A DNA stretch of 64,000 nucleotides from Flavobacteriales bacterium UBA5081. GTDB taxonomy: Bacteria > Bacteroidota > Bacteroidia > Flavobacteriales_E > Vicingaceae. The notes below the pieces were generated by a model. It had not been told where the DNA came from. It did no database searches and worked only from the letters and a program-made list of their open reading frames with translations. The stretch covers positions 283,530 to 347,529 of the forward strand of contig DIAJ01000033.1 in the NCBI GenBank assembly GCA_002415785.1, in the 5' to 3' direction. Every line of letters starts with the position of its first letter. Position 1 is the stretch's first letter. Both the position numbers and the translations under genes were made by a program. This document shows positions 35,194 through 43,442 of the stretch, in pieces.

Positions 35194-36321
35194 ATGGTAC
35201 GTAAAAATCTATTAAACATATCATTGGCATTTAGCACTATGCTTTTTGCCTGCGGAAATGGCGAAAGTCAAACGAATCAAGAGTTTTTAATTAGCGGTCA
35301 GCTACCGGAATTAGCAAATCAACAACTTTTTTTGCTGGACTTATCTCAACCCAAAGCGGCTCCTGTAGATACTGCTATGGTTGATGAATCAGGGAATTTT
35401 GGTTTTGATTATTCGCCGTCACAAATAGGGTTTTACAGAGTTAATTTGAGTCAAAATATGGCAATGATACTACCGCTAAAATCAGGTGACCAAATTACGG
35501 TTAGCGGTACTACCTCAGACCCAAATAACCTAAATGTGGAAGGAAGTGCTGATGTAGAAAGAATGACTGACTTTAATCGCTTTTTAAGCAACGCATTGAG
35601 TTCCCAACAACAACTTAACAGCGAATTTCAGCAATACGCAAACCATCCCAAAAAAGATTCAATTTTAAAAGCATTCCAAAAACGTTTCCAAGATATTGAA
35701 AGTGATATTGAAGAAAAAGTCAAAGCAATGGTTGATCAGGACCCTGCTTTGTTTTCTAACTTGGCATTAATGGAACAATTAAATCCTGAAAATGCGGATA
35801 ACATTGCTTACTTTAAAAAAGTTGAAAAAGCTTTAGCAGACAAATACAGTCAATCTCCATTTTATCAAAACTTCAAATCTAAAGTAGCCGATGCCGGTCG
35901 ATTTGCTCCCGGAACAGAGGTTCCTGAAATTAACTTATCTAATCCCGATGGCGAAATGGTTCCGCTGTCTTCTCTAAGAGGAAAAGTTGTTTTAATCGAC
36001 TTTTGGGCTTCTTGGTGCAAACCTTGTCGTCGTGAAAACCCAAATGTTGTTGCAGCTTACCAAAAATACAAGGATAAAGGTTTTACCGTTTATGGAGTTT
36101 CTTTAGATAGAACAAAGGATGCATGGGTTAAGGCAATTAAAGACGACAATTTAACATGGACACATGTTAGTGACTTGAAGTTCTGGCAATCTGAAGCAGC
36201 TCAAACTTATGGTGTAAAAGGAATACCTTTTGCTTTATTAATTGATGAAGAAGGAAAAGTGATTGGCAAAAATTTGCGCGGTCAAGCTTTACACGATAAA
36301 TTAGCGGAAGTTTTAGACTAA
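35194..36321 (+). CDS. TlpA-like thioredoxin-fold lipoprotein (DUF4369 + redoxin)
   Basis: This 375-residue lipoprotein has a signal with lipobox in TMLFACGNGE. A beta-rich N-terminal domain of the DUF4369 type spans about 28-130, a helical linker follows (about 135-230), and a thioredoxin-like domain covers about 235-375. The redox motif is DFWASWCKPCRREN (CKPC), and the cis-proline lies in VKGIPFALLID. Such proteins are thiol-disulfide oxidoreductases of the cell envelope; here the partner is unknown. It lies between gatB and lpxH on one strand. Confidence 0.93.
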   Translation: MVRKNLLNISLAFSTMLFACGNGESQTNQEFLISGQLPELANQQLFLLDLSQPKAAPVDTAMVDESGNFGFDYSPSQIGFYRVNLSQNMAMILPLKSGDQITVSGTTSDPNNLNVEGSADVERMTDFNRFLSNALSSQQQLNSEFQQYANHPKKDSILKAFQKRFQDIESDIEEKVKAMVDQDPALFSNLALMEQLNPENADNIAYFKKVEKALADKYSQSPFYQNFKSKVADAGRFAPGTEVPEINLSNPDGEMVPLSSLRGKVVLIDFWASWCKPCRRENPNVVAAYQKYKDKGFTVYGVSLDRTKDAWVKAIKDDNLTWTHVSDLKFWQSEAAQTYGVKGIPFALLIDEEGKVIGKNLRGQALHDKLAEVLD

Positions 36322-36324
36322 GCC

Positions 36325-37083
36325 TTGGCAACAACTAGAGACAAAATCTACTTCGCTTCTGACTTTCACTTAGGAGCTCCCAGCTACGAAGCATCTCGAG
36401 AGCGCGAGCAGCGAATTGTTGAGTGGATGGACTCTATTTTTCCCGATTGCAAAGAGCTATACTTAGTAGGTGACTTATTCGACTTTTGGTTTGAATACAA
36501 AAAAGCAATTCCTAAAGGTTTTGTTCGATTACAAGGTAAGATTGCTCAATTTTCTGATGCGGGCATTTCAGTGCATGTTTTCACGGGCAACCACGATATG
36601 TGGATGTTTGACTACTTACCGCAAGAATTAGGCGTAGAATTACATCGCAAACCCATTCGAAAGACCTATAATGGCAAAGAGTTCTTAATTGGTCATGGCG
36701 ACGGCTTAGGTCCAGGCGATCACGGTTATAAGTTCATAAAAAAAGTTTTTGCAAGTCCGCTTGCTCAGTGGCTATTTGCACGCTTACACCCTAACTTTGG
36801 CATTAGTTTAGCAGATTTTTGGTCGGGAAAAAGTAGAGCTGCCAATCAAGAAAATGATGAAAAATTTTTAGGTGAAGAAAACGAATGGCTGGCCATTTAT
36901 TGCAAAGAGTACTTAAAAAAAGAACATATCGACTACTTTATTTTTGGCCACCGCCACTTACCCCTAGACTTAAAAGTTGGAGAAAATAGCCGCTACCTCA
37001 ACCTCGGCGAATGGATCAATTACCAAACTTATGCAGTGTTTGATGGAGAGGAATTGAAGCTGGAAGAGTGGAAAGAGTGGTGA
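36325..37083 (+). CDS. lpxH: UDP-2,3-diacylglucosamine diphosphatase (LpxH-like)
   Basis: LpxH hydrolyses UDP-2,3-diacylglucosamine to lipid X, the step before LpxB. The 252 residues contain the calcineurin-like metallophosphatase motifs in order: YFASDFHLGAPS, YLVGDLFDFWFEY, FTGNHDMWMFDYL, IGHGDGLGPGDH and FIFGHRHLPL. The start is a TTG (36325-36327), 3 bp after the TlpA-like stop. The next Met lies well inside the domain, so a TTG start is favoured. It is probably the last gene of the lpxK-to-lpxH run, and it is convergent with the T9SS cargo gene (4 bp apart). Confidence 0.92.
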   Translation: MATTRDKIYFASDFHLGAPSYEASREREQRIVEWMDSIFPDCKELYLVGDLFDFWFEYKKAIPKGFVRLQGKIAQFSDAGISVHVFTGNHDMWMFDYLPQELGVELHRKPIRKTYNGKEFLIGHGDGLGPGDHGYKFIKKVFASPLAQWLFARLHPNFGISLADFWSGKSRAANQENDEKFLGEENEWLAIYCKEYLKKEHIDYFIFGHRHLPLDLKVGENSRYLNLGEWINYQTYAVFDGEELKLEEWKEW

Positions 37084-37087
37084 ATAT

Positions 37088-38806
37088 TTACTGCTTTATA
37101 ACTTTAAAATGCTGCTGAACTCCGTCAATATTAACTTCAACAAAATACAAACCACTCGCTTCTTCAATATTAAGTTCAACTTTATTCGTATTTTGAACAA
37201 AAATATTAGAGATTATTCTTCCACTTATATCTCTTACTTTAATAATTGCTCGAGAATCAGAATTATTCAATTCAACAATAAATTCACCTTGGTTCGGGTT
37301 AGGATATAATTTAAACTTAGATTTATTTTTAACTTCATAGTTTATTGATGAAGTAGTTAAGTGCCCAAAATTTTTCATAACAAAAATATCACCTTGTCCA
37401 ACAGGCGTTCTAAAATTATTAGCCGTTGTCGGATTAAAATCAGTCTGACCTTGAAAAATACCTGCACTATACACATTCATTCTTGAATCAGTATCTAAAG
37501 ACGTTACTCCAACACTTAAAGAACTATTTAATATTGTTAAGCGCTGATAGTTTCCGAAACAATCTATCTCAGCAACTAAAGAGCTACTATTTTGAGGTAT
37601 GATTGTATCAATTACAACCCCATTATTATATAAGATTGAAGTATCTTTTATAACATTAGAAAAAAACAGCTTACTATTGTTAGATATATAAAAATCCAAT
37701 GTCCGCTGCATCCACCTACCTCCAACTTGATTAAGCCAAATAAGGTTATCGGAAGGATCGTATTTAGCAAGATAAGAATCTTCTGTCCCATCGGAAGAAT
37801 AGTTCATTACAGCACTATTAGGATTAAAATCTACATCCCCATTCTGCGTTCCAGCAGAGGGATCACCTAAAGAACCGATTAAATATAAAGTATCATTGTC
37901 AATTAAAGCTTTAGTTACTCCAACAGTGCCAACACCTCCAATTTTTTTTGTGGAGATATAATTACCTCCTGTATCTAGTCTCAATATGAACACATCTGAT
38001 GCGCCTCCAGAATACAATCTATTCGAAGAAGTTGTGAGAGGGTTCATATTTGCTATTCCCTCAAAAGATCCAACTGCTACAATATCGTGATTGTTATTGA
38101 ACATTATTTTATTTATTCTATCCCACCCTGAACCCCCAATTCGATATACAAACTTAAAGTCTCCAACTGAAGAAAGCTTTGAAATAAATCCGTCATGATT
38201 ACCATAACTTGTAACGTAATTTGTATCAAGACTAGGATTAAAATCTGCTTTTCCCCAAAACACACCAGACACATAGACATTTGCAGTGTCTTCAATTAAT
38301 ATACTCGTAATAAAGTCCCAATTAGGTCCACCGAATCCTTTGACCCAAATCAAACTCCCTCCTGGACTATACTTTGCAATAAAAGCATCTGAGTGATGTC
38401 CGTTCGATACCAACAAATTAACAGATGATGATGGATCAAAGTCAACAGAATCGTAATATGCCCCGGCTAAGTATATATTCCCTAATCGATCAAACTGCAT
38501 ATTAGTAATAGAAACCCTGCCTTTATCACCACCAATTTGTTTAAACCACATTAAATTATTTGAGCTGTCTTGTTTATATATAATACCATTACCTAAAGCC
38601 AAGTCAGTTATTAACGAAGTATTATTAAATGTAATTTGTGTTGAGTCACCAACACTACCTGTTACAATAACCTGATCAGATTGATTAACCTTTAATACAT
38701 AGGCATTATCAGCCATATCAGAACCAAATGTCTGAAGCCAATGATTGCTTTGACCTTGTAACTGGAGAAATAGAATAGTAAGTAGTATGCTGAATGTAAG
38801 CCTCAT
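37088..38806 (-). CDS. T9SS type A sorting domain protein with propeller-like repeats
   Basis: This 572-residue secreted protein begins with a signal peptide (MRLTFSILLTILFLQLQGQ). About eight repeats follow, each with a theme such as SGVFWGKADFNPS, DGFISKLSSVGDFKFVYRIG and GGSGWDRINKI (SBBP-like beta-propeller repeats, about 40-55 residues each). The C-terminus from about residue 500 is a T9SS type A domain: FKLYPNPNQGEFIVEL, VRDISGRIIS and EEASGLYFVEVNIDG. The cargo is therefore predicted to be exported by the type IX system and fixed at the surface. No enzymatic motif is seen. Its gene lies 38 bp upstream of the gap stop on the minus strand. Confidence 0.92.
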   Translation of the reverse strand: MRLTFSILLTILFLQLQGQSNHWLQTFGSDMADNAYVLKVNQSDQVIVTGSVGDSTQITFNNTSLITDLALGNGIIYKQDSSNNLMWFKQIGGDKGRVSITNMQFDRLGNIYLAGAYYDSVDFDPSSSVNLLVSNGHHSDAFIAKYSPGGSLIWVKGFGGPNWDFITSILIEDTANVYVSGVFWGKADFNPSLDTNYVTSYGNHDGFISKLSSVGDFKFVYRIGGSGWDRINKIMFNNNHDIVAVGSFEGIANMNPLTTSSNRLYSGGASDVFILRLDTGGNYISTKKIGGVGTVGVTKALIDNDTLYLIGSLGDPSAGTQNGDVDFNPNSAVMNYSSDGTEDSYLAKYDPSDNLIWLNQVGGRWMQRTLDFYISNNSKLFFSNVIKDTSILYNNGVVIDTIIPQNSSSLVAEIDCFGNYQRLTILNSSLSVGVTSLDTDSRMNVYSAGIFQGQTDFNPTTANNFRTPVGQGDIFVMKNFGHLTTSSINYEVKNKSKFKLYPNPNQGEFIVELNNSDSRAIIKVRDISGRIISNIFVQNTNKVELNIEEASGLYFVEVNIDGVQQHFKVIKQ

Positions 38807-38844
38807 AAATTCGAATAACAGTTTAAAGACGTAATTTTCAAATT

Positions 38845-39846
38845 TTAGTTGTCTTTATACACACCTCTCTCAACCAATTCCACCAATCGATTAGAGTAGC
38901 CGATTTCATTATCGTACCATCCAACTACTTTCACCATGTTTCCAATCACTGAGGTGAGTTGCGCATCGAAAATGCAAGAATGTGTATTTCCAACAATATC
39001 AATAGAAACGATAGGGTCTTCTGTATAGGCTAATATTCCTTTCAATTCGTTTTCAGAAGCTTTTTTAAATGCAGAGTTAATCTCTTCTATTGTTTTAGCT
39101 TCTTTTACTACACAAGTAAAGTCCGTTAAAGAACCATCGGGAACAGGAACGCGAATTCCGGCTCCACCCAAAAAGCCATCTAAATGAGGAAAAATTCTTG
39201 TAATGGCTTTCGCTGCACCGGTTGTTGTTGGCACTATGCTTACAGCAGCGGCTCTAGCTCTTCGCAAATCACGATGTGGAGCATCATGCAGTTTCTGATC
39301 TCCGGTGTAAGAATGAACTGTAGTGATGTACCCACTTTCTATTCCGCACATTTCATCTAAAATCTTTACTAAAGGAGCTAAAGAATTGGTCGTACAAGAG
39401 GCATTGGAAATAATTTTTTCAGTCCCATCTAAAATATGCTCGTTTACTCCAAGCACAACGGATTTGATCGATTCATCTTTTGCCGGGGCAGAAATGATGA
39501 CTTTCTTAGCACCGGCTTTCAAGTGCTTTTCGGCGCTAGCTCTATCTCTAAACAAACCTGTTGACTCAATAACTACATCAACACCTAATTCCGACCAAGG
39601 TAAAGCCGCAGGATCCTTTTCATTGCACAATGAAATCGAATTTCCATTAATTACAAACCCATTTTCAGTTGCGTTTACCTCTCCTGAAAAACCGCCGTGA
39701 ACAGAGTCGTATTTAAACAAATGAGCAAGTGTTGCCGCATCGGCTAAGTCATTTATAGCAACAACCTTCACTTTTGAGCTTTGCAATAAAATACGCAAAC
39801 TCATTCTACCTATTCTTCCAAATCCATTAATGGCAACTTTTATCAT
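38845..39846 (-). CDS. gap: Glyceraldehyde-3-phosphate dehydrogenase
   Basis: GAPDH oxidises glyceraldehyde-3-phosphate to 1,3-bisphosphoglycerate in glycolysis. The 333 residues carry the NAD-binding N-terminus INGFGRIGRMSLRIL, the active-site motif SNASCTTNSLAPL (catalytic Cys), HSYTGDQKLHDAPHRDLRRA and the C-terminal WYDNEIGYSNRLVELV. Length and motifs are normal. It is transcribed after rpmH on the minus strand, with a strong terminator between the two. The T9SS gene lies downstream. The only oddity is the separation from other glycolytic genes. Confidence 0.97.
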   Translation of the reverse strand: MIKVAINGFGRIGRMSLRILLQSSKVKVVAINDLADAATLAHLFKYDSVHGGFSGEVNATENGFVINGNSISLCNEKDPAALPWSELGVDVVIESTGLFRDRASAEKHLKAGAKKVIISAPAKDESIKSVVLGVNEHILDGTEKIISNASCTTNSLAPLVKILDEMCGIESGYITTVHSYTGDQKLHDAPHRDLRRARAAAVSIVPTTTGAAKAITRIFPHLDGFLGGAGIRVPVPDGSLTDFTCVVKEAKTIEEINSAFKKASENELKGILAYTEDPIVSIDIVGNTHSCIFDAQLTSVIGNMVKVVGWYDNEIGYSNRLVELVERGVYKDN

Positions 39847-39880
39847 CAGTATGAAGTTTTTTCAGCTTAAAATTAAACAT

Positions 39881-39916
39881 AAAAAAAGGGAGTGGTTAAC
39901 ACCAACTCCCTTTTTT
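39881..39916 (-). terminator. Intrinsic terminator after rpmH
   Basis: GGGAGTGGT and its partner ACCAACTCCC (with a bulge) form a stem flanked by A7 and T6. Read on the minus strand it follows the rpmH stop and ends in a T-run, so it separates rpmH from gap. The symmetric A/T flanks would allow function in both directions. Confidence 0.88.
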
Positions 39917-39937
39917 CAAACCTATATAAAAACAAAT

Positions 39938-40090
39938 TTACGATCTACTTGCAGATGATACAGAAATGCTTTTTCTACCCTTAGCTCTTCTTCTGCTCAA
40001 CACTTTACGCCCATTTGCAGATTGCATTCTGCTACGGAATCCGTGCTTGTTTCTTCTTTTTCTTTTCGATGGTTGGTAAGTTCTTTTCAT
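39938..40090 (-). CDS. rpmH: Ribosomal protein L34
   Basis: This 50-residue protein reads MKRTYQPSKRKRRNKHGF and continues RSRMQSANGRKVLSRRRAKG, the classic L34 sequence, with a short serine-rich end (SVSSASRS). I translated it directly from the minus strand. L34 is part of the large ribosomal subunit. The usual neighbours rnpA and yidC are not adjacent here; upstream is the divergent MsbA-like gene. A TAnnTTTG box at 40123-40130 and the terminator at 39881-39916 suggest a single-gene transcript. Confidence 0.97.
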   Translation of the reverse strand: MKRTYQPSKRKRRNKHGFRSRMQSANGRKVLSRRRAKGRKSISVSSASRS

Positions 40091-40122
40091 AACATTCTGT
40101 ATTTGTCGTTCAAAACGGAGGG

Positions 40123-40130
40123 CAAAAGTA
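40123..40130 (-). promoter_or_regulatory. Putative -7 promoter box for rpmH
   Basis: The minus strand reads TACTTTTG, then CCC, matching TAnnTTTG, 32 bp upstream of the rpmH ATG. It is divergent from the box of the MsbA-like gene in the same 136-bp gap. Confidence 0.55.
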
Positions 40131-40205
40131 TGTATTTTTTTTACATCTTGCTAAAGTTTTTTAATTATTATTTTTCGAAATATGCCCTCCCCTTTTTCGA
40201 ATGGC

Positions 40206-40213
40206 TAAATTTG
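40206..40213 (+). promoter_or_regulatory. Putative -7 promoter box for the MsbA-like gene
   Basis: TAAATTTG matches TAnnTTTG and ends 13 bp before the ATG at 40227, which leaves a leader of only about 7 nt if initiation is at the usual distance. Confidence 0.5.
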
Positions 40214-40226
40214 CAAAAAATTTTAG

Positions 40227-42014
40227 ATGGCAGCATTCGGAAGACGCAAAACTAAAGAAGATTCTCCTAAAAAAAAGATTAGTAAAGAAGCACTTAAAAA
40301 AACACTTCGGCTTTTTAAGTATGTGAAACCCTACATGGGGACATTCATCATTGGTTTAGTCTTTTTATTTCTCTCCAGTTTAGCTTCAATGGTTTTCCCA
40401 TATTTAACGGGAATGCTGGTAGATGCAGCTGACACTGACTTATTGGAAAAAATAAACCAAATAGCACTTTTACTATTGGGTGTTTTCTTTTTAAATGCCG
40501 TTTTTTCTTTTTTCAGAATTTACACCTTTGCCATTGTTACTCAAAAAACTTTGGCAAGTCTACGACAAGCTACTTACAATCAACTAATACGCCTAAAAAT
40601 GCAGTTCTTCTCAGAGCGAAGAGTGGGCGAACTCAATAGTAGAATTTCATCAGACATTGCATTGCTTCAAGAAACTTTTACCACTACCATTGCTGAGTTT
40701 TTACGTCAAATTCTCATCATTTTTATTGGTGTTGCACTCTTAGCTTATTTGTCAATAAAGCTAACCTTACTAATGTTGGCATTAGTACCTGTAGTGGTTA
40801 TTGTAGCAGTTATTTTTGGCAAAAAAATTCGAGGACTTTCAAAAGAAGCACAAAACCAAGTAGCTGATTCCAATGTAATTGTGGAAGAAACCTTACAGGG
40901 AATTGCCACAGTTAAAGCTTTTGTCAATGAAAGCTTTGAATACATGCGCTACAAGAAAAAAACGGAAGAAATTATAGGTATTTCTTTAAAAGGAGCTATT
41001 TGGCGAGGAGCTTTTGCCTCTTTCATCATTTTTTGCCTTTTTGGTTCTATAGTAGCTGTAATTTGGTACGGAGTAATCTTAGTTCAAGGCAATGAAATGA
41101 GCATTGGCGACCTCTTTACATTTATTTTGTACTCTGTTTTTGTGGGTGCTTCTTTAGGGGGGATTGCTGACTTATACTCGCAATTGCAAAAAGCGGTTGG
41201 AGCTACTGAAAACCTATTGGAGATCTTCGATGAAGAAAGAGAAGAGGAGCAAATTATTAATACAAAACTAACTGTTGATAAGGGAGAAATAAAGTTTCAG
41301 GATGTTGACTTTGCCTATCCGAATCGAGCAGACATTCCGGTTTTAAAGAACTTAAATTTCAGCATTAAAGCAGGGCAGCAAGTAGCTTTAGTGGGGCCTT
41401 CCGGAGCAGGAAAATCGACAATTACCTCTTTAATATTAAAGTTTTATACTGCACAGAAAGGGGAAGTTTTAATCGACGGAATTAACATTATGGATTACGG
41501 ACTAGAAAACCTTCGTTCAAGCATGGCCATTGTCCCTCAAGATGTGATTTTATTTGGAGGAAGCATTTACGACAACATTTTATACGGAAAGCCAAATGCT
41601 ACGAAAGAAGAGGTTCAAAAAGCCGCAAAAAAAGCCAATGCTTACGACTTTATACAAGGTTTCCCTGAAGGATTTCAAACATTGGTCGGCGAAAGAGGTG
41701 TACAGCTTTCAGGCGGACAAAGACAGCGAATTGCCATTGCCCGAGCTATTTTAAAAGATCCTAAAATTTTAATTTTAGATGAAGCCACCAGTTCCCTCGA
41801 CTCTCAGTCTGAACAACTGGTACAGCAAGCTCTAGACGAATTGATGAAAGGTAGAACCTCTCTAGTTATTGCCCATCGTTTGTCTACCATTCAAAAAGCT
41901 GATCACATTTTGGTTTTAAAAGATGGGGAATTAGTAGAGTCGGGAACTCACGAAGAACTGAACAACAAAGAAGAAGGCTTGTATAAAAACTTGAAAGAAT
42001 TGCAGATGGGGTGA
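40227..42014 (+). CDS. msbA: ABC exporter, MsbA-like lipid A flippase
   Basis: The 595 residues form a half-transporter. A transmembrane domain with about six helices (about 30-325, from MGTFIIGLVFLFLSSLASMV) is followed by an ATPase domain with Walker A GPSGAGKST, the signature LSGGQRQRIAIARAI, Walker B ILILDEATSSLDS and the switch His in LVIAHRLST. Homodimeric exporters of this kind flip lipid A-core or drugs across the inner membrane; the lipid A link is inferred from the several lpx genes in the window. It is convergent with rsmD, whose stop lies 37 bp downstream. The call msbA is probable, not certain. Confidence 0.82.
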   Translation: MAAFGRRKTKEDSPKKKISKEALKKTLRLFKYVKPYMGTFIIGLVFLFLSSLASMVFPYLTGMLVDAADTDLLEKINQIALLLLGVFFLNAVFSFFRIYTFAIVTQKTLASLRQATYNQLIRLKMQFFSERRVGELNSRISSDIALLQETFTTTIAEFLRQILIIFIGVALLAYLSIKLTLLMLALVPVVVIVAVIFGKKIRGLSKEAQNQVADSNVIVEETLQGIATVKAFVNESFEYMRYKKKTEEIIGISLKGAIWRGAFASFIIFCLFGSIVAVIWYGVILVQGNEMSIGDLFTFILYSVFVGASLGGIADLYSQLQKAVGATENLLEIFDEEREEEQIINTKLTVDKGEIKFQDVDFAYPNRADIPVLKNLNFSIKAGQQVALVGPSGAGKSTITSLILKFYTAQKGEVLIDGINIMDYGLENLRSSMAIVPQDVILFGGSIYDNILYGKPNATKEEVQKAAKKANAYDFIQGFPEGFQTLVGERGVQLSGGQRQRIAIARAILKDPKILILDEATSSLDSQSEQLVQQALDELMKGRTSLVIAHRLSTIQKADHILVLKDGELVESGTHEELNNKEEGLYKNLKELQMG

Positions 42015-42044
42015 AACAACTTTGAAAAGCTAAAAACTGCTTCT

Positions 42045-42073
42045 TTAACTTTACTCAAAGAAAGTAAAGTTAA
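42045..42073. other. Perfect 11-bp inverted repeat at the msbA/rsmD convergence
   Basis: The arms TTAACTTTACT (42045-42055) and AGTAAAGTTAA (42063-42073) surround a 7-nt loop. The element covers the last codons and the stop of rsmD and follows the MsbA-like gene by about 30 bp. It is AT-rich and lacks a T-run on either side. It may be a weak bidirectional terminator or a chance palindrome. Confidence 0.45.
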
Positions 42074-42581
42074 CATTTCCGTATCGTCTGCTGAAAGAAA
42101 ATCGAGGATGATTTTCAAAATTATATTCAGCAGAGTGTTCGATAATTAAATATCCATTTTCAATTAAGACCTCTTTCTCAAGAATTAGGTCAGGTAGCTT
42201 TTCTGTATCGTGAATTCCATAAGGAGGGTCGGCAAAGATGATGTTGTATTGTCCACTGAGTTTTTTAATAAATTTAAAAAGCTCTAATCGAAGTGTTGTA
42301 ATATTTGCAAAGCCCAAATCTCTGGCTGTTTTATTTATAAATTTTATACATCCCGGATGTTCGTCAACCGACAATATTGTAGCAGCTCCTCTAGATGCAA
42401 ATTCAAATGACAGGTTTCCTGTACCTGCACAAAGGTCTAATACTTTTGCTCCTTCAACTTCAATTCTGTTTGAAAGAATATTAAAAAGTCCCTCTTTGGC
42501 AAAATCAGTTGTTGGGCGTACCGGTAAATTTTTCGGCGCTAATATTTTTTTGCCTTTATGACTGCCACTAATTATTCGCAC
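42051..42581 (-). CDS. rsmD: 16S rRNA (guanine-966-N2) methyltransferase (RsmD)
   Basis: RsmD methylates N2 of G966 in 16S rRNA. The 176 residues show the family start MRIISGSHKGKKI, then RPTTDFAKEGLFNIL, SAM motif I LDLCAGTGNLSFEFASRG and the catalytic DPPY motif in NIIFADPPYGI. Length is normal. It is the last gene of an operon behind DUF3822, overlapping it by 10 bp. The overlap and conserved order suggest translational coupling; whether the three genes share a function is not known. Confidence 0.95.
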   Translation of the reverse strand: MRIISGSHKGKKILAPKNLPVRPTTDFAKEGLFNILSNRIEVEGAKVLDLCAGTGNLSFEFASRGAATILSVDEHPGCIKFINKTARDLGFANITTLRLELFKFIKKLSGQYNIIFADPPYGIHDTEKLPDLILEKEVLIENGYLIIEHSAEYNFENHPRFSFSRRYGNVNFTFFE

Positions 42582-43429
42582 AAATATTGATTAAATAAAT
42601 TAAAGTAATAGTGTTTGGGGAGTTCAGAGAGGACAGCTGAATACTTCATATTCGGAGTCCTTTCGCGAATTTGAATATTTCGAATGTATTTAAAAAGCAT
42701 TTCGTAAATGGCTGACTGTTTTTCAAATTCACCAAAAACTTCGAGCTCAACTTTTTCCCTATCCAAGTGTAATTGTTCTACAACATACAGTAAATAGTAA
42801 ATAAAGTCTTCAACTGTTTGGTAGTTAAATCGGTTAATGAATACTAGCTTGCCATGGTTTAAGTATACAATATCAAAGTGGTCATATTGAATGTGTATTT
42901 TAAAACTTTCTTTTCCAGTTTTATTTTCCAACCCGCTAAATTCAAGAAGCGGACTGCTATAATGTAAAATATGGCAAGCTGCAAACTGTTGCAAAAGCAT
43001 TTGTTTTAAGCGCTTCGGAAAAGCAAATACCAGTGTACTTTCTACGCTTTCGATTTGATTTTCATGAATTGTCAATTGATTTTCATCAACTATTTCATGA
43101 TTAAGTTTTAGATAATCTAATGCTGCTTCTGATGAAAAAAGGGAAGTGGGGACTAAAGTAAATAGTGAATTGATCAGCCCTACACTTATATTGATTTCAC
43201 TTGATATATTTTTAGCAAGAACAAGTTCAAGATCTTCGTAAGCTGCGTCCCAACTATCGTGTTCACCTAGATAGAATTCCTGATAACCGACAAATACATT
43301 ATTAGCCGAATCCAAAAATGTTTGATAAACATACCTCGGACTAATCTGTAACTGAACGCTCAGCTGCTTTTCTCTCCCAAGGTATGATTGGTCAAAAAAT
43401 CGCTTGATGGGCGATTTCATTTTTGTCAT
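42572..43429 (-). CDS. DUF3822 family protein (possibly PilM-like ASKHA fold)
   Basis: This 285-residue protein matches the DUF3822 family of Bacteroidota (from memory). It has no signal peptide or membrane segment. The C-terminal half contains IQYDHFDIVYLNHGKLVFIN, then TVEDFIYYLLYVVEQL and LEVFGEFEKQSAIYEMLFKY. This alternation of a strand-turn-strand and a long helix, with a G at the strand end, resembles the actin-like (ASKHA) PilM/GspL proteins of pilus systems. That resemblance is my inference and would need structure comparison. It sits between a small pilin-like gene (13 bp upstream) and rsmD (10-bp overlap). Confidence 0.82.
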   Translation of the reverse strand: MTKMKSPIKRFFDQSYLGREKQLSVQLQISPRYVYQTFLDSANNVFVGYQEFYLGEHDSWDAAYEDLELVLAKNISSEINISVGLINSLFTLVPTSLFSSEAALDYLKLNHEIVDENQLTIHENQIESVESTLVFAFPKRLKQMLLQQFAACHILHYSSPLLEFSGLENKTGKESFKIHIQYDHFDIVYLNHGKLVFINRFNYQTVEDFIYYLLYVVEQLHLDREKVELEVFGEFEKQSAIYEMLFKYIRNIQIRERTPNMKYSAVLSELPKHYYFNLFNQYLCE

Positions 43430-43442
43430 GGATTGTTATTTA

